Source of the DNA: an uncultured Prevotellaceae bacterium
Lineage (GTDB): Bacteria > Bacteroidota > Bacteroidia > Bacteroidales > UBA3663
Assembly (NCBI GenBank): GCA_900319235.1
Contig: ONNR01000004.1
Coordinates: 124,001-188,000 of the forward strand
DNA length: 64,000 nt
Direction of reading: 5' to 3'
Shown: positions 53,911 to 63,163 of the stretch, piece after piece
Layout: the number at the start of each line of letters is the position of its first letter
Position numbering within the stretch: position 1 is the first letter of the stretch
Program-made: the position numbers and the translations under genes
The notes under the pieces: generated by a model
The model's input: the letters and a program-made list of their open reading frames with translations, nothing else
Told to the model about the DNA's origin: nothing
Database searches by the model: none

Positions 53911-56900
53911 ATGAAGAGAATCTTACTCCCTTTGGCAGCCGTTCTCTGCTTGACAGTTACTGCTGATGCGCAGAAGCTCGTCCCGCAGCAGAAAATCAAC
54001 GCTGCAGAGTTGAAAGCAACTCTCAACCCCAGTGATGTGACCTTCCTGGCCACTCCAAACACCGTCGATGGCTTGTTTGATGGCGCTGCTTCTGCAGCTG
54101 CTCGTCCCGCCCGTCGTGCTCCTTTGGCTCGTCTCGAAGCCGCCGATGTAGATACTGTGTCCTACTTTGCCGTAGCACAGTCCTACCATAACGGCTACAC
54201 TTTCAACTACGAGGGTGGAGACATCTTCACCTATAACGTTGGTCTTGCGCTCGATGGCACCAAGGCTACGTTCTCCAACCTCTTCGACATGCTGGCTGCT
54301 TCGGCCGGTTCTTACTATCAGTCTTACGACTATCCTGTCGATGGTGTTTATGATGCCGATGCAAAGACCATCACCATCGCTACTGGAACCACAGGTGTGG
54401 CTTGTGGTAACTACATGGGTGGCTACTACACCGCTATGTTGCTCGCTGGCACAGTCAACGAGACAGGAACATTGACCCCTGCCGAGGAACTCGTTTTTGA
54501 CGTTACTGTCAACGAGGATGGCACTATCGCTACGATTACCAGCCGTACTTCTTTCCTCGCAAAATATGACTACGGCAACATCCGTGTCTATAAGTCGTTC
54601 ACTGCTGTGCTGCCCAATCCTGAGGTGGCCAACGTCATCACCTTTACCGAGTCGATTGACTTTGGCGAATGCTTTGTCGGCACATCTTCTACCAAGGGCT
54701 TCCAGCTCATCAACACTGGTGGTAAGGATGCCGATTTCGTCATCGAGCTCGAGGCTGAGGACGATGCATTCACTTCTGCTGTGACCGGAGGCACTGTTCC
54801 CGCACAGGGCACGCTCGACCTCTCGTTCGACTTCCTTGCCAACAAGGCTGGTGCTTACGAGGGCATCGTAACCATCACCTATGATAATGGTGCAGGCGAA
54901 TCAACCCTCGTCGTTGACCTCGCTGGTTCTGCCAAGGATTATCCCGACTATAGCGCTGTCATCAAGAGCGGTAACTTCACCGCTACCACTGGCATTGAGT
55001 TCCCATTCGAGATCGTGACTCTTGAGGATGGCACCACCGTAGCCACTTCTACCACCTATGGTCGTTACGGTTCTTCATGGCTCAATCTTGCCTTCTCCGT
55101 TCCTGAGGGCAAACTTGCTACTGTTGCTTGGAAGGGTGTTTCGAATAATGTCAGCTACTGGTATTACAACGCTGGTGGTTACTTTATCGATACCCTCAAT
55201 GGCGCCAAGGCCTCCTTCCAGGGCGCTAATGAAGATATGTCGGGCAACTGGGAGTTCGCTCCTGGCGAGCACTTCATTCGTTTCCAGTACGATGGCAATT
55301 ACTACTCAGGCCTCGCCGAAAACCGTCTCTATGTCTATGACATTGAATATACTGAGGCTACTCTCAACGCCGACTCTGCTGCAGTCCTCACTCCTGAGGT
55401 AGCTCTTGGCAACGCCATCCTCCCCGTGGGTGGCACTGTGACCAAGAATGGCTTCATTACTGTCAAGAACCTCGGCGCTAATGCTCTCACCATCTCCAGC
55501 GTAACAAGTGACAACGAGGAGTTCACTGCTGACATCAGCGGACTCGCCGAAGCTGCTACTATGCAGGAAGTTAACATCCCAATCGCAATGGAGGCCAAGT
55601 CTTCTGGTGAGAAGTCGGCTACCTACACCATCGTCACTTCTGCTGGCACTTTCACTGCACAGGCAACAGCCAGTGTGATGGATATGCCCGACTTCGCAAG
55701 CCTTGTAGTTGAGGGTGCTGAGTACATCACCTCATGGTCGATGAATGAGTCCTATCCGTTCGTCATCGTCGATGGTAAGGCCACCAACAAGAACGCTGGT
55801 GACAACAGCGCATACGCCACCGCTTACTTCCAGATGAACCTCACCGTTCCCGAGGGCAAGATTGCCTATGTATCTTGGGATGGTCAGATGTGGGGACGCC
55901 CAGTCACTGAGGATTCCTACGAATACCAGTACAGCAGCTATGCAACTTACAACGTCTCTCACCCCATGACTTCCGGTACGAAGACAGCTTATGGTTCCGA
56001 TGGCGCTGATGCCAGCTCCGATGTCTTTGCCAACGATCCGTTCTGGGCTGACTACCTCGCTTGTATACCAGGCAATCACTATTATCAGTGGGGTTGGTAC
56101 CACAATGGTGACGGCACCGTTCCCGAGGGAGATAAGATTGAAATCTCGAACATTCGCATCAAGGTATCTGATTTCAACGAGACCGGCGTAGAACTGCTCG
56201 ATCCAGAAGTGACCTTCGATGATACTTACGTAGGTCCTAACCGCTACAAGACTGCCGTTGTCCGTCTCCACAACACGGGCTCTAACGCCCTCAGTGTAAG
56301 TGCTATCAATGGCGAGGCTCCATTCTATGGCATTGAGACTACCGAGGTCGCACAGTTCAACAAGAACATCAATGTGACCCTCTGGTTCTATCCTGAGGAA
56401 GCTGGTACTTATGACGGCAAGGTAACTATCACCACCAGTGCTGGTGATGTCGAGGTCGTCTGCCACGGCACCGCTCTTGACCCTGCAGCTGAAGGTTTCA
56501 TCCTGCTTGGTGACTTTGAGGATGATGCAGCTGGATGGACCGCTTCCGATCCTGATGGCGACGGCGAGACCTGGAACTTGGGCTCCAACCTCTGGGGCGA
56601 TCGTCCCGAGTACTGCCACAGCGGCAGCCAGTGCCTTGCTTCCATCTCTTATAGCAACTACCTCGGCGCCATCGAGCCCGACAACTGGACTCTTTCTCCA
56701 ATCATCTCCATGCCTGAGGATGGTGGTGCAACACTTTCTTACTTCGTAGCAGCCTTCAGCCCAACTCGTTGGGCCGAGCACTATAGCCTCTACATTGCTG
56801 AGTACGACGCTGAGGCTGGCCTCGACATCCAGCAGGTGGCTCTCACCGATCCTGTTTGCAGCGAGACTCTCCCCGAAGAGGCTGGCGCTATGGATGGTTG

Positions 56901-57186
56901 GCAGTATCGTGAAGTAGATATGGCTGACTACATGGGCAAGCAGATCGTGCTCTTGTTCCGTCACCATGATTGCAACGGTCAGTACATCCTTCGTCTCGAC
57001 GACGTGAACATCGTCCACGTCCAGCAGCCCGATGCAATCCGTAGCATCGATGCTGTCGAGGCTTCTAAGGCCGCTCAGATCTACACTGTCGATGGTCGTA
57101 AGGTCAATGGTATGGTCAATGGCATCAACATCGTTCGTAAGAACAACGCCGACGGAAGTGTCAGTGTTCAGAAGATCATGAAGTAA
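53911..57186 (+). CDS. Large secreted protein with choice-of-anchor J-like domain
   Basis: A 1091-aa protein from the ATG at 53911, which gives a signal peptide (KRILLPLAAVLCLTVTADA). It is made of beta-sandwich repeats in which an ASPM/Hydin-like motif recurs (FGECFVGTSSTKGFQLINTGGKDADF; FDDTYVGPNRYKTAVVRLHNTGSNAL). Near residues 865-1040 is a cleaved-adhesin/choice-of-anchor J-like domain (GDFEDDAAGWTASDPDGDG, GSQCLASISYSNYLG, DNWTLSPIISMP). The C-terminal tail IYTVDGRKVNGMVNGINIVR resembles a Bacteroidota sorting-type tail. Adhesion or a surface function is inferred. The Omp28-like gene follows by 10 bp. Confidence 0.85.
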   Translation: MKRILLPLAAVLCLTVTADAQKLVPQQKINAAELKATLNPSDVTFLATPNTVDGLFDGAASAAARPARRAPLARLEAADVDTVSYFAVAQSYHNGYTFNYEGGDIFTYNVGLALDGTKATFSNLFDMLAASAGSYYQSYDYPVDGVYDADAKTITIATGTTGVACGNYMGGYYTAMLLAGTVNETGTLTPAEELVFDVTVNEDGTIATITSRTSFLAKYDYGNIRVYKSFTAVLPNPEVANVITFTESIDFGECFVGTSSTKGFQLINTGGKDADFVIELEAEDDAFTSAVTGGTVPAQGTLDLSFDFLANKAGAYEGIVTITYDNGAGESTLVVDLAGSAKDYPDYSAVIKSGNFTATTGIEFPFEIVTLEDGTTVATSTTYGRYGSSWLNLAFSVPEGKLATVAWKGVSNNVSYWYYNAGGYFIDTLNGAKASFQGANEDMSGNWEFAPGEHFIRFQYDGNYYSGLAENRLYVYDIEYTEATLNADSAAVLTPEVALGNAILPVGGTVTKNGFITVKNLGANALTISSVTSDNEEFTADISGLAEAATMQEVNIPIAMEAKSSGEKSATYTIVTSAGTFTAQATASVMDMPDFASLVVEGAEYITSWSMNESYPFVIVDGKATNKNAGDNSAYATAYFQMNLTVPEGKIAYVSWDGQMWGRPVTEDSYEYQYSSYATYNVSHPMTSGTKTAYGSDGADASSDVFANDPFWADYLACIPGNHYYQWGWYHNGDGTVPEGDKIEISNIRIKVSDFNETGVELLDPEVTFDDTYVGPNRYKTAVVRLHNTGSNALSVSAINGEAPFYGIETTEVAQFNKNINVTLWFYPEEAGTYDGKVTITTSAGDVEVVCHGTALDPAAEGFILLGDFEDDAAGWTASDPDGDGETWNLGSNLWGDRPEYCHSGSQCLASISYSNYLGAIEPDNWTLSPIISMPEDGGATLSYFVAAFSPTRWAEHYSLYIAEYDAEAGLDIQQVALTDPVCSETLPEEAGAMDGWQYREVDMADYMGKQIVLLFRHHDCNGQYILRLDDVNIVHVQQPDAIRSIDAVEASKAAQIYTVDGRKVNGMVNGINIVRKNNADGSVSVQKIMK

Positions 57187-57196
57187 ACTTTGAACA

Positions 57197-58975
57197 ATGA
57201 AACGTCTTACGTTAATCCTAACCGCATTGCTCACCCTTATCGGGGTGGGCAATGCTCAGACTTCGGGCTTCCATGTAGGGTATTGCCAGGGCGAGATGGG
57301 ACCTTTCCCCTCGACGGCTGACGAATATTTCGCCAATGTTTCCACACAGAAGGACACTTGGACAAGTGCCGCCATCCTTCTTTCTGCCGACAAGGTGAAG
57401 ATGTTCGAGGGCAATGAACTCCGTGAAGTCAGTGCTGCTCTTGCCTCCAAACTCAATGTCGATGAACTTCGTGTTTGGGTGCGCAGCGACCTCAATGGCG
57501 AAAACCTCGCAGAAGGTACTGCCGAGAGTGTCTCTAAGAATTGGAATACCGTCACGCTCAACGTGCCTCTCGCCATCACGGCTGAGACGGGTGCACTCTA
57601 CATCGGCTATTCCTACCATCAGAAGAGCACCAGCAAGGCAATGAGCGCCTTGGAACAGGGTGTGCCTGGCCTCTCGTGTTTCGTGCAGTCTGGCAGTGAT
57701 GAGTGGACCGACCACAGCGAAAACTATACCACCTGTGTCGAAGCCGTCTTCTACGGTGATAATCTTCCCAAGTATGACCTCACGCTCGAAGCTGCTACGC
57801 TTCAAAAGAACTTCGTGGTCGATGAGGGAACGTTCAATTTCTCTTTGCAGGTGCGCAACAATGCTACCGTGACAATCACGGGCTTCGACGTTCTTTGTGC
57901 TATCGAAGGCATCGCCGACACCTACTCTGTTCACTGCGATTCGGTCATCGCTTACGGTGAGGTCAAGACAGTGAAACTCACTGCCAATTTCCCGGGCATT
58001 CAGACCATGGATCCTGCCAAGCGCACGCTCACTCTTACTATCGACAACCTCAACGAGGGAAAGGACGAGAACATGAGCGACAACTCGATGACGGGTTCTT
58101 TCAGTGTGACGCTCCACAGTTTCGAGCGCAACGTCCTGCTCGAGGAGTTCACCACCGAGAAGTGCGTCAACTGTCCTCGCGTAGCAAGTTACATCCATGA
58201 TGCTATGAATGAACCTGAGTTCGAAGGCCGTCTCTTCACCACCGAGCATCACGCCGGATACTATACCGACAACTTCACCACCCGCTTCGATACCGATTGG
58301 TGCTGGTTCTACGACAATCAGTATGCCCCTGCCGTGATGTACGATCGTTATGCTCAGCCCGATGCTATAACTCCCGTCAGCAACCCTGGCAGCAAGCAGG
58401 AGATGTATTCCCTCATTCGTGAGCGTATGCGCGAAACGGCTTTTGTAAGCCTCAAGGTAACTGCCGAAGCTGATGTCGAAAACCTTCAGATTAAGGTTCG
58501 CGTCACAGGTTCCCGCGCCAAGGAAGACTTCACACGTCAGCCTGCCCGCATCACCGTTGTCCTCACCGAAACCAATCTCGCTGCCATCAGTCAGGCTGGT
58601 GCAAGTGGCGAATATATCCACTACAATGTGGGTCGTCGTGTCAACAGCACGTGGGGCGATGTCATCGAATGGGAAGGTGACGACTACACCTACGAATGTG
58701 TCATCCCATACAACCAGAACTACGTCTTCGAGAACCTCGGTATCCTCGCTTTTGTCCACGATTACGATCCAAGCGACAAGACCAAGTGCGAAGTAGCCAA
58801 TACGATGGCCATTACAGCCTCTCAGTTTGGCAATGGAGATGAGGGCATCCGCTCGATTTCGACCGATGGTGCAGCTCCTCGTTATTACGATGCCTCTGGC
58901 CGAATCTCCGAGTCACCCGTTCATGGTCTGAACATCGTCGTGCGTGGCGATAAGGTCACCAAGGAGTGGCATTAA
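57197..58975 (+). CDS. Omp28-related secreted protein
   Basis: A 592-aa protein with a signal peptide (KRLTLILTALLTLIGVGNA). Around residues 313-330, RNVLLEEFTTEKCVNCPRV is the Omp28 signature with a thioredoxin-like CxxC-type pair; the following residues include TEHHAGYYTDNF and the trailing beta-rich half typical of PF11551. A beta-sandwich with CARDB-like FSLQVRNNATVTITGF precedes it. The tail YYDASGRISESPVHGLNIVVRGDK matches that of the upstream protein, so both may use the same export or anchoring route. Confidence 0.85.
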   Translation: MKRLTLILTALLTLIGVGNAQTSGFHVGYCQGEMGPFPSTADEYFANVSTQKDTWTSAAILLSADKVKMFEGNELREVSAALASKLNVDELRVWVRSDLNGENLAEGTAESVSKNWNTVTLNVPLAITAETGALYIGYSYHQKSTSKAMSALEQGVPGLSCFVQSGSDEWTDHSENYTTCVEAVFYGDNLPKYDLTLEAATLQKNFVVDEGTFNFSLQVRNNATVTITGFDVLCAIEGIADTYSVHCDSVIAYGEVKTVKLTANFPGIQTMDPAKRTLTLTIDNLNEGKDENMSDNSMTGSFSVTLHSFERNVLLEEFTTEKCVNCPRVASYIHDAMNEPEFEGRLFTTEHHAGYYTDNFTTRFDTDWCWFYDNQYAPAVMYDRYAQPDAITPVSNPGSKQEMYSLIRERMRETAFVSLKVTAEADVENLQIKVRVTGSRAKEDFTRQPARITVVLTETNLAAISQAGASGEYIHYNVGRRVNSTWGDVIEWEGDDYTYECVIPYNQNYVFENLGILAFVHDYDPSDKTKCEVANTMAITASQFGNGDEGIRSISTDGAAPRYYDASGRISESPVHGLNIVVRGDKVTKEWH

Positions 58976-58994
58976 TACCCTTTTATCAAAAGAC

Positions 58995-59031
58995 ATCCCC
59001 TCCATTTCCTCTTTATAGAAATGGAGGGGAT
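58995..59031. terminator. Bidirectional hairpin terminator
   Basis: A perfect 14-bp stem, ATCCCCTCCATTTC (58995-59008) with GAAATGGAGGGGAT (59018-59031), 9-nt loop, between convergent Omp28-like and SDR genes. Confidence 0.85.
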
Positions 59032-59106
59032 TATTTATAGTCATTATTATTATAGTCACTATAGTTATTATAGCCACTATAGTTACTATTGCCACTATTG
59101 CAACTA
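59032..59106 (-). repeat. 9-bp tandem repeat (CTATAGTTA type) abutting SDR stop
   Basis: Units TTATAGTCA (59050-59058), CTATAGTTA, TTATAGCCA, CTATAGTTA, CTATTGCCA and CTATTGCAA (to 59103), and then CTA of the SDR stop codon (59104-59106) starts the next unit. Degenerate units extend left to about 59032. The core CTATAG is palindromic. Confidence 0.92.
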
Positions 59107-59859
59107 TCCCTTCTTCGAAACCACAGGTATCCTCACCCAAATCCACCGTGGTATCACCTTCCAGAAGAAGACCAGGATGCGGTATTTCCAGTCCACAGTG
59201 ATGATCTGTTTTTTCTTTCCGACTTTCTCCACAATCTCCGCGGCTACCTTGTCCACATCGAGTTGCAGAGGATAATTACCTCCGTCGTTGAGTAATGGTG
59301 TCTTGACAAAGCCTGGACGGATATCTGTGATGGTCAGGTGTGTGAGTCCTTTGATGTGTTTCAGTTGGGTGAGGCATTCCAGATAGTGGTTGACGTAGCG
59401 CTTTGTGGCCGAATAGGAAGGGGCTGCACCCAGTCCTTTCGTGCCTGCTATGCTGCTGATGACGGCAATCTGTGCTTCCTGCTCAGGCCTTTCGGCATAA
59501 TAATTGAACATCGTCGCTACCATGCGTGTGAAGCCGAGGGCATTGGTCTCTACGGTCCTGAGTTCCTTGTCAAGGTCGAGTTCTGGATTCTGATATCCGA
59601 TGCCCGAACTGTGGAAATAGAGGTCGATGTCTCCGCCCATCTTGCCTACGAGCGTCAGCAGTTGCTGCGATGCTTCTTCGCGCGTCACATCGATCTGCTG
59701 GATGGCCGTCACGTTGAGGTCCTTGCGTTGCATCTCGATGAGCCGATCCATCCTTCGTCCGGCAATGCCCAGTTGCCATCCTTCGGCACTGAGCCGCTTG
59801 GCCACGGCAAGTCCGATGCCCGAAGTGGCTCCCATGATAATTGCGCGTTTTTGTTCCAT
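59104..59859 (-). CDS. Short-chain dehydrogenase/reductase
   Basis: A 251-aa SDR with the NAD(P)-binding GATSGIG at residues 10-16, an Arg pair after strand 2 (GIAGRRMDR) suggesting NADP preference, Ser135/136 in ISSIAG, and catalytic Tyr149 and Lys153 in SYSATK. A C-terminal hydrophobic stretch (YRILVFFWKVIPRWIWVRIP) suggests membrane association. Substrate unknown. A minus-strand TATCTTTG at 59889-59896 with CTTG 19 nt upstream is a good promoter. Confidence 0.92.
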   Translation of the reverse strand: MEQKRAIIMGATSGIGLAVAKRLSAEGWQLGIAGRRMDRLIEMQRKDLNVTAIQQIDVTREEASQQLLTLVGKMGGDIDLYFHSSGIGYQNPELDLDKELRTVETNALGFTRMVATMFNYYAERPEQEAQIAVISSIAGTKGLGAAPSYSATKRYVNHYLECLTQLKHIKGLTHLTITDIRPGFVKTPLLNDGGNYPLQLDVDKVAAEIVEKVGKKKQIITVDWKYRILVFFWKVIPRWIWVRIPVVSKKG

Positions 59860-59944
59860 TTGCTTTCAAATTGTTGAAATGTACGCTGCAAAGATAAGTC
59901 ATTTTCCTGAGGTGACCAAGGATTTTGCGGTTATTTGGCCATAT

Positions 59945-59979
59945 TTTGATACAAGTTATCGAAAAAAACGTTATATTTG
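59945..59979 (+). promoter_or_regulatory. Promoter of radA
   Basis: TTTG (59945-59948), 23 nt, TATATTTG (59972-59979), about 25 bp before the radA ATG. Spacing is a little long. Confidence 0.65.
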
Positions 59980-60004
59980 CGCCGTAAATAGATTTTCCGT
60001 CGAT

Positions 60005-61501
60005 ATGGCAAAGAAGAAGACAGCCTATTTCTGCAGCTCCTGTGGCTGCGAAGAGCCCAAGTGGTTCGGCAAATGTCCGTCGTGTGGTGAATGGGGCACC
60101 TGTGTCGAAGAGATTGTCGATACCCAAACGGGTGCCATCGGCAAGGCTTCCCGCAAGTCGGGTGGCGTGCAGTGGAGTCATGGGGGCACCTTGGGCCTTC
60201 CAGGGCAGAACGAGCGTCCTCGCCGTCTCTCCGAAATCGAGGCACGCGAAGAGCAGCGCATTGATATGCACGACGATGAACTCAACCGCGTGTTGGGCGG
60301 TGGCCTTGTGCCCGGTTCCTTGGTTCTGCTGGGTGGTGACCCAGGCATCGGCAAATCCACCCTCGTCCTCCAGACGGTGATGAACATTCACGACCATAAG
60401 GTCCTCTATTGTTCAGGCGAAGAATCCACCTACCAGCTCAAGCTCCGTGCCACCCGCCTTGCTTCAAACCCATCACTTCCCTCGAACCTTTCGAACCCCT
60501 CGAACCCCTCGAACCTTTCGAACCTTTCACCGCAGCCGTCTTTGGCTGCCTCTTCTCTCGACTCCGTCTACATCGCCTGTGAAACCAACCTCGACGCCAT
60601 CTTCACCCACGTCGCCAATGTCGAGCCCGACATCCTCGTCATCGACTCCATCCAGACCATCGCCACCGACGACCTCGAGTCGAGTGCAGGCAGCGTTGGT
60701 CAGGTGCGCGAATGTGCTGCCCGTATCCTCAAGTTCGCCAAGGAATCGGGCACGCCCGTCATCCTCATCGGCCACATCACCAAGGAAGGCTCGTTGGCTG
60801 GTCCGAAGGTGCTCGAACACATCGTCGATACCGTCCTCCAGTTCGAAGGCGACCAGCATTATATGTACCGCATCCTCCGTGCTATCAAGAACCGTTTCGG
60901 TTCGACCTCCGAACTGGGCATCTACGAGATGCTTGGCACGGGTCTCCGACAGGTGACCAACCCCTCCGAACTCTTGCTCAACTCCGACCACAAGGACCTC
61001 TCAGGCGTTGCCATCGCTGCCGCCATCGAGGGTATGCGTCCCTTCCTCATTGAGACACAGGCACTCGTCAGCACTAGCGTCTATGCCACCGCTATGCGTT
61101 CCACCACGGGCTTCGACCAGCGTCGTCTCAATATGCTGCTCGCTGTCCTCGAGAAGCGCGTAGGCTTCAAGCTGGCGCAGAAGGATGTCTTCCTCAACAT
61201 CGCCGGCGGTCTGCGTGTGTCCGACCCCGCCATGGACCTGGCTGTGATGGCGGCTATCCTTTCTTCCAACCTGGATATGCCGCTTCCTCCGCTCACGTGT
61301 ATGACGGGCGAAGTTGGCCTCTCGGGCGAGATACGTCCTGTGGCTCGTCTGGAACAGCGCATCCGTGAGGCCGAGAAACTTGGTTTCGAACGTATCCTCA
61401 TTCCAAATATTGCACTCAAGAGCATCGATGTAAAGACGCTCAAGATCCAGGTTTGTCCCGTTGCGCGTGTCGACGAGGCTTTCCGTCTTTTGTTCAAATG
61501 A
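60005..61501 (+). CDS. radA: DNA repair protein RadA with inserted repeat
   Basis: A 498-aa branch-migration ATPase of recombination. The ATG at 60005 starts KKKTAYFCSSCGCEEPKWFG, giving the four-Cys zinc finger (Cys10, Cys13, Cys24, Cys27). Walker A is GGDPGIGKST (about residues 109-118), the RadA motif KNRFG is near residue 296, and a Lon-like domain forms the C-terminus. It is about 40 residues longer than usual: between RATRLA and VYIACETNL, in the ATPase core, lies PSNLSNPSNPSNLSNL, encoded by a 9-bp tandem repeat. Promoter evidence rules out the longer upstream starts. ATGA overlap with the next gene. Confidence 0.96.
   Translation: MAKKKTAYFCSSCGCEEPKWFGKCPSCGEWGTCVEEIVDTQTGAIGKASRKSGGVQWSHGGTLGLPGQNERPRRLSEIEAREEQRIDMHDDELNRVLGGGLVPGSLVLLGGDPGIGKSTLVLQTVMNIHDHKVLYCSGEESTYQLKLRATRLASNPSLPSNLSNPSNPSNLSNLSPQPSLAASSLDSVYIACETNLDAIFTHVANVEPDILVIDSIQTIATDDLESSAGSVGQVRECAARILKFAKESGTPVILIGHITKEGSLAGPKVLEHIVDTVLQFEGDQHYMYRILRAIKNRFGSTSELGIYEMLGTGLRQVTNPSELLLNSDHKDLSGVAIAAAIEGMRPFLIETQALVSTSVYATAMRSTTGFDQRRLNMLLAVLEKRVGFKLAQKDVFLNIAGGLRVSDPAMDLAVMAAILSSNLDMPLPPLTCMTGEVGLSGEIRPVARLEQRIREAEKLGFERILIPNIALKSIDVKTLKIQVCPVARVDEAFRLLFK
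60479..60532 (-). repeat. 9-bp tandem repeat (CTTTCGAAC type) inside radA
   Basis: Five clear units on the plus strand: CCCTCGAAC, CTTTCGAAC, CCCTCGAAC, CCCTCGAAC, CTTTCGAAC, then CTTTCACCG. It is the reverse complement of the unit in the WbqC-like gene (GGTTCGAAA). It encodes repeated P/L-S-N triplets. Confidence 0.92.
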
Positions 61502-63081
61502 TTAAGAATATCAAAATACGTGTCCTCCCGCAGGTATGGCGCGATGCTGAGCAACTCGAGGCGCAGATCTGCCGTGAGTTCGCCATTAGTCGAAAGTCAT
61601 TGCGCGGTCTGCGCATGAAGCACACCAGCATCGACGCTCGCCAGCGTCAGGTGATGGTGCAGCTCGACGTCGATCTGTATATCAACGAGGAGCCTCCGCA
61701 GCAGACTTTCCGCAAGGTTGTCTATCAAGAACTGCCTTCCCATGCCCATCAGGCCGTCGTTGTCGGCTCGGGTCCCGGAGGACTGTTTGCGGCTCTTCGG
61801 CTCATCGAACTGGGCGTTCGTCCCATCCTTATCGAGCGTGGTCGCCCTGTGGGCGATCGTCGTCGCGATGTGGCTCTCATCACACGTGAGCAACGTGTTG
61901 ACCCCAACTCCAACTATTGCTTTGGCGAAGGTGGGGCAGGGGCATTCTCCGATGGCAAGCTCTTCACGCGTTCCAAGAAGCGTGGCAATGTGCAGGGAGT
62001 GCTCGAAGGTTTGTGCCAGTTCGGTGCCGACACGGGCATCCTCGATGCTTCTCATCCTCATATAGGCACCGACAAGCTTCCCTCCATTATCTCGAATATT
62101 CGCGAGACCATTCTAGCTTGTGGCGGTGAGATTCATTTCGAGACCATTGTCTCTCGTTTGATTCTTTCCGACGATAAGGTGGTTGGTGTCACCACCCTCG
62201 ATGGACGTGAGTTCTTGGGCCCCGTCATCCTCGCCACAGGTCATTCTGCACGCGATATCTACACGATGCTTCACGACGAGAGCATCCTCATCGAAGCCAA
62301 GGGTCTGGCCATCGGTTGTCGCTTGGAACACCCTCAGACCCTCATCGACCAGATCCAGTATCATTCCAAGGAGGGTAGGGGTCAGTACCTGCCTCCCGCC
62401 GAATACAGTTTCGTTACACAGGCCGACAATCGAGGCGTCTATAGTTTCTGCATGTGTCCCGGTGGTGTCATCGTTCCTTCGGCTACGAGTTCCGACCAGG
62501 TCGTCGTCAATGGAATGAGCGCCAGTTCTCGTGGTGGTCGTTGGGCCAATGCGGCCATGGTCACCGAGATTCGTGTCGAAGACATCCCGATTCTCGCCAG
62601 CCAGCTCCATCTCGACATCGACCCCGGTAGTCCCTTGGCGATGATGGCTATTCAGGAGGCCATCGAGCATCAGTGTTGGCTCAATGGTGGACGCACACAG
62701 GTAGCACCTGCCCAACGTATGACCGATTTCGTCAATGGTCGCTTGTCGGCCGACCTCCCTGCTTCGTCCTACACTCCGGGTGTCGTGGCCAGTCCGTTGT
62801 ACTTCTGGCTGCCTAGGTTCATCAGTGCACGTATGCAGGAGGGCCTCCGCTACTTCGGTCGTCGTGCGCATGGTTTCCTCACTGCCGAAGCTTTGCTTGT
62901 GGGCACCGAGACGCGCACCTCGTCACCCGTCCGCATCCCGCGCGACAAGCTTTCGCTCTGTCATCCCACCGTGCGCGGGCTCTATCCTTGTGGCGAAGGT
63001 GCAGGTTATGCAGGCGGCATTGTTTCGTCGGCTATGGATGGCTGTCACTGCGCCGATGCCCTCGTCGCTCAGTGCTTTTAA
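61498..63081 (+). CDS. COG2509-type FAD-dependent oxidoreductase
   Basis: A 527-aa flavoprotein of the COG2509 group, function unknown. The ATG at 61498 overlaps the radA stop (ATGA). An N-terminal domain (about residues 1-85) with ISRKSLRGLRMKHTSIDAR precedes the dinucleotide-binding loop VVVGSGPGGLFAALRLIELG. YCFGEGGAGAFSDGKLFTR and VILATGHSARDIY are group hallmarks, and the C-terminal GLYPCGEGAGYAGGIVSSAMDG closes the FAD site. Translational coupling with radA is clear, but no functional link is known to me. Confidence 0.9.
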   Translation: MIKNIKIRVLPQVWRDAEQLEAQICREFAISRKSLRGLRMKHTSIDARQRQVMVQLDVDLYINEEPPQQTFRKVVYQELPSHAHQAVVVGSGPGGLFAALRLIELGVRPILIERGRPVGDRRRDVALITREQRVDPNSNYCFGEGGAGAFSDGKLFTRSKKRGNVQGVLEGLCQFGADTGILDASHPHIGTDKLPSIISNIRETILACGGEIHFETIVSRLILSDDKVVGVTTLDGREFLGPVILATGHSARDIYTMLHDESILIEAKGLAIGCRLEHPQTLIDQIQYHSKEGRGQYLPPAEYSFVTQADNRGVYSFCMCPGGVIVPSATSSDQVVVNGMSASSRGGRWANAAMVTEIRVEDIPILASQLHLDIDPGSPLAMMAIQEAIEHQCWLNGGRTQVAPAQRMTDFVNGRLSADLPASSYTPGVVASPLYFWLPRFISARMQEGLRYFGRRAHGFLTAEALLVGTETRTSSPVRIPRDKLSLCHPTVRGLYPCGEGAGYAGGIVSSAMDGCHCADALVAQCF

Positions 63082-63110
63082 GTGGAAATAGTAAGAAAAA
63101 GGGGGCAAAA

Positions 63111-63142
63111 TTTGGTGAGTTCATTTTTTATCACTATCTTTG
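63111..63142 (+). promoter_or_regulatory. Promoter of purM-like gene
   Basis: TTTG (63111-63114), 20 nt, TATCTTTG (63135-63142), 21 bp before the ATG. Confidence 0.85.
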
Positions 63143-63163
63143 CACCCGCTAAAACGTAATTTT

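Noticed and set aside
59627..60004. N-terminal extension of RadA
   Set aside because: It overlaps the SDR gene on the other strand and the radA promoter; the zinc finger begins right after the ATG at 60005.
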